Shown here: positions 1 through 6,078 of the stretch, in pieces
How the letters are laid out: each line of letters starts with the position of its first letter
Numbering within the stretch: the stretch's first letter is position 1
NCBI GenBank assembly: GCA_027019045.1
Contig: JALUXI010000255.1
Span: forward strand, 1-6,637
Reading direction: 5' to 3'
Origin: Piscirickettsiaceae bacterium
GTDB lineage: Bacteria > Pseudomonadota > Gammaproteobacteria > Thiomicrospirales > Thiomicrospiraceae
Length of the DNA stretch: 6,637 nt
The notes under the pieces: generated by a model
What the model was told of the DNA's origin: nothing
Databases searched by the model: none
The model's input: the letters and a program-made list of their open reading frames with translations, nothing else
Made by a program: the position numbers and the translations under genes

Positions 1-1167
1 TTTATTTAATCGAGTCGCAATATTACCTGCATGCCCATCCCGAGTACCTGAATCTAGCGTATCATAACGATAATTTAATTCAATATTAGGTTTCACTCGA
101 TAACCTAGGTCGATGTAATATGCAGTGGCTGCTTGATTGGTCTGCACTAAAAACTGTGCACCATCTGCAGGCAATCCTGCCCCCTTGGTTCCCGCAAAAA
201 TCATTCCATCCGCTGTATAGTATTCTGCAGCAGCACGATATTGACCATCAAAATAGGTCATCCCAACTCCTTGACGGGTTCTGTCAAATTTTTCAGGGGT
301 TCCTCCCACTTTAATGGTTCGTTTACCATCTTGTTTCCAAGCATAGAATTTCATCCCATGACGCCAAGGACCTTTTCCTCCGCCTAACAGTTTTTCGGCC
401 GAGAGATAAATGTATTTGTCTTTATCAGCATTATTATCTGTGCGTCCAATGCCATTCCCATTACCGACCATTAAAGAGTAGCTCAACTCCCAATCACCTT
501 TTAGAAAGGTATCAAATACTTGAATACCTTGATCTCTAAAAGCCCCTACAGGTCCATTTCTGCCTGTATCCACATAATCTGCATTATCAAAATAACGCTC
601 TAATAACAATCTATCCGCCCCTGAAGTAAAATTCAGGTAGTTAAACACCATAATACCTTGATAGCCTTCTTCCGACATGGGGGTTTTAAACTGCCCTACA
701 CGTATTCTCGCACCAGGGATATGATTAAAAGTAATGGATGCATCAGTCAACTGACCTTGTGAAGCGCCTTTACCCGTCGTAATACCATTATTTCCAAACT
801 CTGCAAGTAAGAAATAGTTCACATTTTTATCTAAAGGGAAATTTGCACCACGAACCCCAATACGAGCCCGTTTAACATTAAAAGTCTCTGCACTGGTCAA
901 TTGTGGACCAATCTGATTAAATGCAGCATGCTTGCCTGCAAAAGGGCCTGCCTTAAGCTTTGTGTCTGCTGTTTTTTGATATTCAGCTTGGATAAAGCCC
1001 CACACTTTTGCTCTAGGCGCTTGATTGGGTTTTTCAGTTCCTTGCAACATCAACCAGTTTGCTGCTTCTACGGGTGCAACGGTTGTCATTAACATTGTAC
1101 TTGCCAGTAATGTAAGTTTAGGTAACTGTTTCAAAGCTCTATTTTTCTTCATGATGGTCTTTTTCAT
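1..1167 (-). CDS. OprP/OprO-type porin, 3' end outside window
   Basis: This is an outer-membrane beta-barrel channel of the phosphate-selective porin O/P family (Porin_O_P). The frame stays open for 389 codons from ATG at 1167 to the left window edge, so the C-terminal strands and stop are missing. Residues 1-35 form a signal peptide: a basic start (MKKTIMKKNR), a hydrophobic core at about 17-31, and a VEA cleavage site before ANWLM. The mature part begins with a typical first strand (VWGFIQAEYQ) and has the family-like stretches VKRARIGVRG and GARIRVGQFKTPMSEEGYQG, with alternating aromatic and polar strands throughout. The start at 1167 is preferred over the in-frame ATG at 1152 because a weak purine-rich site (AGAGAG/GTAGAG) precedes it. 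It lies 17 nt downstream of the dsrE-like gene, so the two are probably one transcript. Substrate is unknown: the family includes phosphate and polyphosphate channels, but many members are uncharacterised and no anion-binding residues were verified. Confidence 0.88.
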   Translation of the reverse strand, partial: MKKTIMKKNRALKQLPKLTLLASTMLMTTVAPVEAANWLMLQGTEKPNQAPRAKVWGFIQAEYQKTADTKLKAGPFAGKHAAFNQIGPQLTSAETFNVKRARIGVRGANFPLDKNVNYFLLAEFGNNGITTGKGASQGQLTDASITFNHIPGARIRVGQFKTPMSEEGYQGIMVFNYLNFTSGADRLLLERYFDNADYVDTGRNGPVGAFRDQGIQVFDTFLKGDWELSYSLMVGNGNGIGRTDNNADKDKYIYLSAEKLLGGGKGPWRHGMKFYAWKQDGKRTIKVGGTPEKFDRTRQGVGMTYFDGQYRAAAEYYTADGMIFAGTKGAGLPADGAQFLVQTNQAATAYYIDLGYRVKPNIELNYRYDTLDSGTRDGHAGNIATRLNK

Positions 1168-1184
1168 TTCTCTACTCTCTCTTT

Positions 1185-1670
1185 TTATGGCTTAAGGGTT
1201 TGGTAACCCGCTGCGTTCAGTTGTAAAATTCGTGCAGCACCTGCGGGTACTACCATCACCTCGGGAATCAATTTTGGCTGTTTACCTAGCTTTTTACCAA
1301 AGTTCACCAAAGTATTTTTACACCCACTAAAACGCACCCCTTCAGCCATTAATGTCTGAATTCTTGGCGTATTCACATTCCCTTCCATCAATAACCTTAA
1401 GCCTGGTCCAAAAGCCACTACCTCAATATCCACATCATCTTTCCCATAATATTTGAGTAGATTAGAAGCCACATTTAGCACTAATGTCTGTTTAAAAGGA
1501 TCTCGATCACTGATTTGCAGCACAATTTTATGGCTGGCAAAAGAATCGGGTATTTCGGGTTCGACTTGCTTGGCATGTGCCGTCAAAGAAAAGGAAAAAA
1601 TCATTGTTAGCACTGTTAACCATAATTTCCATAACCCATGGTCATAAAGAAATAGTTTCTGTTTCATCAT
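1185..1670 (-). CDS. Exported DsrE-like protein
   Basis: This is a 161-aa protein with an N-terminal signal peptide (basic start, hydrophobic stretch about 14-30, cleavage likely after AHA at 31-33). A single DsrE/DsrF-like alpha/beta domain fills residues about 46-161. Visible features are the first strand HKIVLQISDRDP, the strand DIEVVAFGPGLRLL, and a lone mature-protein cysteine, C117, in FSGCKNTL. That is the position where DsrE-type proteins often carry their functional cysteine. The C-terminus ends GYQTLKP. DsrE-family proteins elsewhere carry or sense sulfur on cysteines; whether this one does is inference. ATG codons at 1670 and 1667 both follow an AGAGGTG site, and the second has the better spacing. 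It is first in an operon with the porin and diverges from the sigma factor gene. The periplasmic half of the anti-sigma factor at 2454-3167 looks like a paralogue of this domain. Confidence 0.85.
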   Translation of the reverse strand: MMKQKLFLYDHGLWKLWLTVLTMIFSFSLTAHAKQVEPEIPDSFASHKIVLQISDRDPFKQTLVLNVASNLLKYYGKDDVDIEVVAFGPGLRLLMEGNVNTPRIQTLMAEGVRFSGCKNTLVNFGKKLGKQPKLIPEVMVVPAGAARILQLNAAGYQTLKP

Positions 1671-1681
1671 TACACCTCTAA

Positions 1682-1705
1682 GTGTTGTAAGTTGTGTTGT
1701 AAGTT
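1682..1705. repeat. Two perfect 12-bp tandem repeats in dsrE leader
   Basis: GTGTTGTAAGTT occurs twice back to back, at 1682-1693 and 1694-1705. On the coding strand of the dsrE-like gene this reads AACTTACAACAC twice, ending about 11 nt before the ATG at 1670. It could be a pair of binding sites for a regulator, or simply a local duplication in the leader. No regulator can be named from the sequence. Confidence 0.8.
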
Positions 1706-1712
1706 TTAATAA

Positions 1713-1722
1713 AAGCCGGCTT
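1713..1722. promoter_or_regulatory. 10-bp palindrome AAGCCGGCTT in divergent region
   Basis: AAGCCGGCTT is a perfect palindrome standing out as GC-rich in an AT-rich intergenic region. It is adjacent to the tandem repeats and overlaps a second small inverted repeat, TTGTT-N5-AACAA (1721-1735). It lies between the possible ECF-type promoter and the dsrE-like start, so it may be an operator or a leader structure. Function is unproven. Confidence 0.4.
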
Positions 1723-1733
1723 GTTACTGAAAC

Positions 1734-1758
1734 AACGGAAATATCAGAGATTTATTCC
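1734..1758 (-). promoter_or_regulatory. Possible ECF-type promoter for dsrE-porin operon
   Basis: On the minus strand GGAAT (1758-1754) is followed after 16 nt by CGTT (1737-1734). This matches the general ECF promoter layout (GGAAC-like -35, 16-17 nt spacer, CGT-like -10). It faces the dsrE-like gene and would give a leader of roughly 55 nt holding the palindrome and the tandem repeats. No equivalent motif was found facing the sigma factor gene. Short degenerate motifs arise by chance, so this is a candidate only. An alternative sigma-70 reading on the same strand (TTGTTT, 17 nt, TTATTA) is weak. Confidence 0.33.
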
Positions 1759-1815
1759 AAAAATTTATCTTGAAAAAACTTATCACCCCATAAATAAATT
1801 AAAAACCTTAACGAC

Positions 1816-1841
1816 TTGATTTAAAAATAAATTTGTATAGT
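1816..1841 (+). promoter_or_regulatory. Possible sigma-70 promoter for sigma factor gene
   Basis: TATAGT (1836-1841) is a fair -10 box. A -35 box is less clear: TTGATT (1816-1821) leaves a short 14-nt spacer, while ACTTGA (1814-1819) gives 16 nt. It lies about 35 nt upstream of the sigma factor ATG in a very AT-rich stretch. The -10 assignment is plausible and the -35 weak. Confidence 0.3.
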
Positions 1842-1875
1842 CTGGAAAAAAGCGATCAAAAAAGGAAAGCAAAAA

Positions 1876-2457
1876 ATGCTCTCTTGGATACAGAAAAATA
1901 GACAAAAAAAGCAGATGGAAACACTGCTAGAAATTCACTACCCTCAACTCTATCGCATCGCCTATGCATGGACGCAAGAGGAGCAGTGTGCATTGGATTT
2001 AGTGCAAGAAACCATGGTCAAGGCATTGGAAAAATCTGACCAACTCAACGCCATCAACCAATCAGATAGATGGTTAACAAAAATCATGCATAACCTCTTT
2101 TATGATCTCTGCCGCCATCATAAAAAATGGCAACAGGAAGATATTGCCTCCTTTGATGATATTGCCCATGAAAAATCGGTAGAAACCCTTTATATTCAAC
2201 ATCAAACCATTGGTAATATTCATGATGCGATTGGGGCTTTACCCATCTCACAAAAAGAAGTGATTGCACTCATTGATATTGAAGGGTACAGTTACCAAGA
2301 AGCCGCAGAAATTTTAGAGATCCCGATTGGCACCATTATGAGCCGATTACACCGTGCAAGGGAGAAAGTGCGTCGCTTAATGCACCATTGTGAAAAACAA
2401 ACATCAAAATCCCAAACTGACAACAATGTGATTCAGTTTAAGGAGGGATTAAAATGA
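1876..2457 (+). CDS. ECF-family RNA polymerase sigma factor
   Basis: This 193-aa protein directs RNA polymerase to a specific set of promoters. It has the two-domain ECF layout. Sigma-2 covers about residues 18-84 (HYPQLYRIAYAWTQ, then DLVQETMVKAL at 41-51, and a WLTKIMHNLFYDLCR helix at 66-80). Sigma-4 covers about 115-168 (ALPISQKEVIALIDIEGYSY, then the helix-turn-helix with GTIMSRLHRAREKVR at 152-166). There is no sigma-3 domain, and length is normal for the family. The start is supported by AAGGAA at 1862-1867, 8 nt upstream. Its stop overlaps the anti-sigma start as ATGA, indicating co-transcription and translational coupling. It should be held inactive by that partner at the inner membrane until a periplasmic signal arrives; this follows from how such pairs generally work. 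The target genes are inferred, with the divergent dsrE-porin operon the best local candidate. Confidence 0.93.
   Translation: MLSWIQKNRQKKQMETLLEIHYPQLYRIAYAWTQEEQCALDLVQETMVKALEKSDQLNAINQSDRWLTKIMHNLFYDLCRHHKKWQQEDIASFDDIAHEKSVETLYIQHQTIGNIHDAIGALPISQKEVIALIDIEGYSYQEAAEILEIPIGTIMSRLHRAREKVRRLMHHCEKQTSKSQTDNNVIQFKEGLK
2440..2446 (+). promoter_or_regulatory. Strong Shine-Dalgarno site of anti-sigma gene
   Basis: AAGGAGG lies inside the last codons of the sigma factor gene, 7 nt before the ATG at 2454. It fixes the anti-sigma start and suggests efficient coupled translation, which would keep the anti-sigma factor at or above the level of the sigma factor. Confidence 0.85.
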
Positions 2458-3167
2458 AACCTTTCGATAAAAAACTTCACTTTTATATAGATGACCAGCT
2501 TTCTGAAGAAGAGAAAGCGGACTTTGAAGAACAAATTTTACAAGATGCTGACTTAAGAAAAGCCGCTTGCGAATTGCGTAAACAAAAGTCAGATATTCAA
2601 CAACATTATCAGGCTATTCCTCTTCCAAACTCTCCGCTTGCAAAAGCTAAAAAAGTTCATCAGCAACAGCAAAATATAGCTGTTTCTTGGCTTAAAAAAC
2701 CTAAAACCTACGGGATAGCTGCATCTTTAGCTCTATTTTTTACTTTCACCACTTTCCTATTCAATACATCCAATACAAAAACCCATACGCTTACCGCATC
2801 CGCATCAACCCATAAATTTCTCATTCATATAGACAGTAACGATCCTCAAAAAGAAAAAATGGCCGTCATCAAAGCTGAATCTCTAGTCAGAACTGCCTAT
2901 GAACAGGGACAACCTATTCAAGTTGAAATCGTGGCAAACTATAAAGGCATTGAACTGTTTAATGCTGAGAATTTAGATAAATTAAAAATTCTTAAAACCT
3001 TATCTCAATACGACAATGTTAAACTACTTGCCTGTAAAAGAGCCATTGAAAGAGCCAAATCTGAAGGTCATCATATTCACCTAATGGCACCTGTCATCCA
3101 AGACAAAGCCGCCATCGATGAAATTGTCAGCAAAATGCAACAAGGCTGGCAGTACATTAAAATTTAG
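2454..3167 (+). CDS. Membrane anti-sigma factor with periplasmic DsrE-like domain
   Basis: This 237-aa protein is the likely inhibitor of the upstream ECF sigma factor. Residues 1-80 are a cytoplasmic helical anti-sigma domain (FDKKLHFYIDDQLSEEEKADFEEQ is the usual opening). The zinc-binding H-x3-C-x2-C motif is absent. One membrane helix lies at about 86-104 (YGIAASLALFFTFTTFLF). Residues about 119-237 form a periplasmic domain that looks DsrE-like. It opens with THKFLIHIDSNDP, has an IQVEIVANYKGIELF strand and a cysteine, C194, in LLACKRAIERA, and ends GWQYIKI. The same landmarks occur in the divergent exported DsrE-like protein (SHKIVLQISDRDP, DIEVVAFGPGLRLL, FSGCKNTL, GYQTLKP), with 74 versus 70 residues from HK to Cys and 43 versus 44 from Cys to the end. 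The anti-sigma role is inferred from position and topology. The DsrE relation is a by-eye alignment. Confidence 0.85.
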   Translation: MKPFDKKLHFYIDDQLSEEEKADFEEQILQDADLRKAACELRKQKSDIQQHYQAIPLPNSPLAKAKKVHQQQQNIAVSWLKKPKTYGIAASLALFFTFTTFLFNTSNTKTHTLTASASTHKFLIHIDSNDPQKEKMAVIKAESLVRTAYEQGQPIQVEIVANYKGIELFNAENLDKLKILKTLSQYDNVKLLACKRAIERAKSEGHHIHLMAPVIQDKAAIDEIVSKMQQGWQYIKI

Positions 3168-3200
3168 ATGCACTCATTGGCTTCATAAATACTTGATAAT

Positions 3201-3239
3201 AAAAACCCCAGTCCCGTAATGTTCGGGACTGGGGTTTTT
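3201..3239. terminator. Bidirectional rho-independent terminator
   Basis: A perfect 16-bp stem (AAAAACCCCAGTCCCG, 3201-3216, with 3224-3239) closes a 7-nt loop. The GC-rich core is flanked by an A-run on the left and a T-run on the right, so it gives a U-tract in both directions. It sits between the convergent anti-sigma gene (ending 3167) and DUF5335-like gene (ending 3289) and should serve both. Confidence 0.93.
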
Positions 3240-3245
3240 AGCATT

Positions 3246-3266
3246 TTTGAGCAATATTTGCTCAAA
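3246..3266 (+). terminator. Second small hairpin, possible backup terminator
   Basis: TTTGAGCAA (3246-3254), a TAT loop and TTGCTCAAA (3258-3266) form a perfect 9-bp stem. On the plus strand it is followed by TTTGGTTTTT. The stem is only moderately stable and the U-tract is interrupted, so it may only assist the main terminator just upstream. Confidence 0.4.
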
Positions 3267-3288
3267 TTTGGTTTTTACTCCACAAGTT

Positions 3289-3627
3289 TTATTCTGCTGG
3301 AGGCAATGGCATTGCGTTTTTTAGTTTCAAAATATGCAGATGCCCTTCTCCGCATTTAATTTCGATTGAGTGAATGCCATCATTATCTTCTTCCACCGCC
3401 ACTTGCTGTGGGTTTTTAATGGTGTGTTGATACTCATCTGCTAAATCAACCACAATAATGTCATCTTTAGAGTCATAGCTAATGCCTTCTAGCGCCACCC
3501 ACTCTGCTGCAATTTGATCGCCAATATCTAAACCAGCCACTTCGATTTCAACTAACTGAGTCGGAATCACACTGCTGAAATGATCAAAATAGTGTTGTAG
3601 GTCTTCTTTTGCAATTAAGTTAGCCAT
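3289..3627 (-). CDS. DUF5335-like small cytoplasmic protein
   Basis: This is a 112-aa acidic protein with no signal peptide or membrane segment. It resembles my recollection of the DUF5335 family: an N-terminal helix with KEDLQHYFDHFS, then VEIEVAGLDIGDQIAAEWVALEGISYDSKDDIIVVDL, and a C-terminal strand region IHSIEIKCGEGHLHILKLK. Function is unknown. An in-frame ATG at 3642 would add five residues (MRRVN), but those codons contain the AGGAGAG ribosome binding site (3639-3633), so the true start is the ATG at 3627. It lies 63 nt downstream of prlC on the same strand and has its own promoter over the prlC stop codon, so it can be expressed separately. The stop is followed by the bidirectional terminator. 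Confidence 0.82.
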   Translation of the reverse strand: MANLIAKEDLQHYFDHFSSVIPTQLVEIEVAGLDIGDQIAAEWVALEGISYDSKDDIIVVDLADEYQHTIKNPQQVAVEEDNDGIHSIEIKCGEGHLHILKLKNAMPLPPAE

Positions 3628-3665
3628 ATTTACTCTCCTCATTGATTAATGTCTTTGACCTTACA

Positions 3666-3694
3666 TTTATAGGGATGGTGATTTTAGTTTTCAA
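3666..3694 (-). promoter_or_regulatory. Sigma-70 promoter of DUF5335-like gene
   Basis: On the minus strand TTGAAA (3694-3689) and TATAAA (3671-3666) are separated by exactly 17 nt. Each box has five of six consensus bases. The predicted transcript start near 3659 gives a leader of about 30 nt. The -35 box overlaps the prlC TGA stop (3693-3691). Confidence 0.7.
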
Positions 3695-5730
3695 CCCTGA
3701 ATGCCTGAATGTTTTAATAAAGGCTCAATTTGAGGTTTACGGCCTCTAAATTGTTGAAACAGCTTCATAGGATGAATTGATCCCCCTGATGCCAAAATAG
3801 TATTGCGGAATTTCATGCCTATTTCACTGTTTAAAATCCCCTCTTCTTCAAACAGACTAAAGGCATCTGCTGAAAGCACCTCTGCCCATTTGTAGCTGAA
3901 ATACCCAGCAGCATAGCCACCTGCAAATATATGAGTGAAACTATGGGCGAATCGGTTATATTTGGGTGGTTTAATCACAGCCACCTGCTCTCTCACCGCT
4001 TCAATGACCGCTTCGACAGGTTGAGGACTTTTTGGGTCATACTCCAGATGCAGTTTAAAATCGAATAGTCCAAATTCTAACTGCCGTAACATCATCATCG
4101 CACTGTGAAAACTGCGACTTTGCTTTAAAGCAGCCAACATCTCTTTTGGCAGCGGTTCGCCTGTTTTCACATGCCCTGAAATCAGCGCTAGACTCTCTGC
4201 TTCCCAACAGAAATTTTCCATAAATTGAGAAGGCAGTTCTACTGCATCCCAAGGCACGCTGTTAATGCCTGAGACATCAAAAATATCCATTTCTGTGAGC
4301 ATATGGTGCAATCCATGCCCAAACTCATGGAAAAGCGTCGTCACTTCATTATGGGTTAAACAACTCGGTTCATCGCCAATTGGAGGGGTAAAGTTGCAAA
4401 CCAAGTAAGCCACAGGAATTTGTAAATGCCCATCAGGATGTTTCCAGCGGCTAATCGCTGAATCCATCCAAGCCCCACCTCGTTTACCTTCTCTGGCGTA
4501 AAGATCCAAATAGAAGGCAGCCATCACCTCTCCACCTGGGGCTTTGACTTCATAAAACTTCACATCTGGATGCCATACATCTACGCCCTGTTTTTCAACA
4601 ATCTGTATGTCAAACAGCGTTTGCGTCAACGCAAAGAGTCCATCCATCACCTGGGTGAGTGGGAAATAGGGTCTTAATGCTTCTTGGGAAAGAGAGAAGC
4701 TTTCATCTTTGAGTTTTTCAGCAGCAAAACTGACATCCCACGCCTGTAAATCCTCAATCCCTAAGGTGCGTTGGGCATAAGCGGCTAAATGCTTCAGCTC
4801 TTCTTTTCCTTGCGGTTTTGATCTTTCAGCCAAGTCCTCTAAAAAATCAATCACTTGATCAGTCGATTCCACCATTTTGGTCTCAATCGACAATTCGGCA
4901 TAGTTTTTAAACCCAAGCAGCACCGCCTTTTCATGCCGTAAAGCCAAAATCTCCTCCATAATGGCACTGTTATCATATTGTGGGTCAAAAAACTGATCGG
5001 ATGCACGAGTGCTATAAGCTCGATAGACCTCTTCTCGCAAATCACGGTTTTCTGCATAGGTGATCACCGCATGATAAGCGGGAAAATCCAGCGTCACCAA
5101 CCACCTGTCTAACCCCTTCTGCTGAGCATATTGTGCCAAAAGTCCCATCGCTGACTCTGGCAATCCTTTCAGTACTTCAGCATCCGTAATCTGTTTTGTC
5201 CAAGCTTGTGTTGATTTCAAGACATGATTGGAAAATTGACTTCCCAACTCTGACAGGCGTTGAGAAATTGCTTTAAAGCGTTTCTGCTCCGCTTCAGGCA
5301 GATCAATTCCTGATAAACGGAAGCTCCTTAATGCATTCTCAACCACCTTTTTCTGGGCAATGCTTAAAGCATCAAAGGCTTCTGATTCAGCTAACTGCTT
5401 AAACTTTTGAAACAACTTTTGATGCTGCCCTAACAAAGTGTGATATTCAGACACCAAAGGCAGACACTCGGTATAAGCTTGATGCCAATCATCACGGTTT
5501 TTCACCGCATCTAGATGCCCAATCGGCCCCCAAACCCGTTCAAAACGGTTTTCTAAAACCTCAAGCGGCTCCACCAAATTTTCCCAAGTCGCAGGCTCAG
5601 GATTGGCAACAATCTCTTCCACCTCAGCTAAATTTTCAGCAATCAACTGTTCCACTGCGGGCTTAATATGTTCCACATGAAACTTGGAAAATTGCGGTAA
5701 ACTTTCAATAATATGTAGGGGATTGCTCAT
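3691..5730 (-). CDS. prlC: Oligopeptidase A, M3 zinc metallopeptidase
   Basis: This 679-aa cytoplasmic enzyme cleaves short peptides, including breakdown products of larger proteases and, in E. coli, cleaved signal peptides. It is full length for the family (E. coli OpdA is about 680 aa). The catalytic zinc site is clear: HEFGH at 468-472 (two His ligands and the catalytic E469), and a third ligand, probably E498, in VELPSQFMENFCWE. Other family stretches are AFYLDLYAREGKRGGAWMD (406-424), the helical N-terminal half (1-250), and the C-terminal GGYAAGYFSYKWAEVLSADAF, which holds substrate-side tyrosines in M3 enzymes. The end matches the family as well (GGSIHPMKLFQQFRGRKP). There is no signal peptide. 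The start is supported by AAGGA about 7 nt upstream. No frameshift or missing catalytic residue was seen. It diverges from the coiled-coil/yjbQ pair over a 66-bp gap. Confidence 0.97.
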   Translation of the reverse strand: MSNPLHIIESLPQFSKFHVEHIKPAVEQLIAENLAEVEEIVANPEPATWENLVEPLEVLENRFERVWGPIGHLDAVKNRDDWHQAYTECLPLVSEYHTLLGQHQKLFQKFKQLAESEAFDALSIAQKKVVENALRSFRLSGIDLPEAEQKRFKAISQRLSELGSQFSNHVLKSTQAWTKQITDAEVLKGLPESAMGLLAQYAQQKGLDRWLVTLDFPAYHAVITYAENRDLREEVYRAYSTRASDQFFDPQYDNSAIMEEILALRHEKAVLLGFKNYAELSIETKMVESTDQVIDFLEDLAERSKPQGKEELKHLAAYAQRTLGIEDLQAWDVSFAAEKLKDESFSLSQEALRPYFPLTQVMDGLFALTQTLFDIQIVEKQGVDVWHPDVKFYEVKAPGGEVMAAFYLDLYAREGKRGGAWMDSAISRWKHPDGHLQIPVAYLVCNFTPPIGDEPSCLTHNEVTTLFHEFGHGLHHMLTEMDIFDVSGINSVPWDAVELPSQFMENFCWEAESLALISGHVKTGEPLPKEMLAALKQSRSFHSAMMMLRQLEFGLFDFKLHLEYDPKSPQPVEAVIEAVREQVAVIKPPKYNRFAHSFTHIFAGGYAAGYFSYKWAEVLSADAFSLFEEEGILNSEIGMKFRNTILASGGSIHPMKLFQQFRGRKPQIEPLLKHSGIQG

Positions 5731-5750
5731 AGTGTGTTCCTTAAGACAGA

Positions 5751-5759
5751 TGTTATAAT
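5751..5759 (+). promoter_or_regulatory. Extended -10 promoter for coiled-coil/yjbQ pair
   Basis: TGTTATAAT gives a perfect TATAAT (5754-5759) preceded by TG one base upstream, the extended -10 form. No good -35 is present at the right distance, which extended -10 promoters tolerate. The transcript would start near 5766, about 30 nt before the ATG at 5797. The same bases read on the minus strand give TATAAC (5757-5752), a possible -10 for prlC, though its -35 is poor. Confidence 0.6.
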
Positions 5760-5796
5760 GCTTATCAAATTTGTATTTTATGAGGGTAATTTTAAC

Positions 5797-6078
5797 ATGG
5801 GAAGCGTCATTAACTTTGATACATTAGAGTATGCAAAAGCTTTAGAATCTAAAGGTTTTACCGTTGAACAAGCTGAAGCTCTCGCACTCGAAAATAAACG
5901 CGTTTTTAATGAATTTGCTGAATCTCAGTTGGCGACTAAAAAAGATCTTTTTCTTGTCAAAGATGAGTTGCAAACCGAAATTGTCACACTTAAATTAGAA
6001 TTAGCCGTACTCAAATGGGTGGCCTTTTCGACCTTCGGCATTGTCGTTGCCATTGCTATCAAAATTTTTCTTTCATAA
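5797..6078 (+). CDS. Small coiled-coil protein with C-terminal membrane anchor
   Basis: This is a 93-aa protein of unknown function. It resembles the DUF1640/CCDC90-like family of bacterial coiled-coil proteins: an N-terminal FDTLEYAKALESKGFTVEQAEALA stretch (8-30), then LATKKDLFLVKDELQTEIVTLKLELAVLK (45-73) with heptad-like leucine and valine spacing, and a C-terminal membrane helix (74-92, WVAFSTFGIVVAIAIKIFL). This predicts an inner-membrane tail-anchored protein that may oligomerise through its coiled coil. The ATG at 5797 is preferred over an in-frame GTG at 5734 because the family-like sequence begins here, GAGGG lies at 5782-5786, and the -10 box at 5754-5759 would fall inside the longer reading. 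Its TAA overlaps the yjbQ ATG (TAATG), so the two are translated from one mRNA. Confidence 0.8.
   Translation: MGSVINFDTLEYAKALESKGFTVEQAEALALENKRVFNEFAESQLATKKDLFLVKDELQTEIVTLKLELAVLKWVAFSTFGIVVAIAIKIFLS

Noticed and set aside
120..1092. Short plus-strand open frames at 120-314 and 901-1092
   Set aside because: They lie antisense within the porin gene, which has a continuous family-like reading; no ribosome binding site or recognisable domain supports them.
1453..1647. Plus-strand open frame opposite the dsrE-like gene
   Set aside because: It is antisense to a well-supported exported protein and has no protein-like features.
1682..1705. Tandem 12-bp repeats considered as a CRISPR fragment
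   Set aside because: Only two units, no spacers, and no cas genes nearby.
3201..3266. Pair of adjacent hairpins considered as a small RNA or riboswitch
   Set aside because: The first is a standard bidirectional terminator between convergent genes and the second a simple 9-bp hairpin; no separate promoter or aptamer-like structure was seen.
4055..5057. Alternative minus-strand frames at 4055-4252 and 4851-5057 inside prlC
   Set aside because: prlC is intact in its own frame with all catalytic residues, so these are out-of-frame shadows and not signs of a frameshift.
5734..5796. GTG start at 5734 extending the coiled-coil protein by 21 residues
   Set aside because: The extension covers the best promoter -10 box, and the ATG at 5797 has an upstream GAGGG site and the expected family start.
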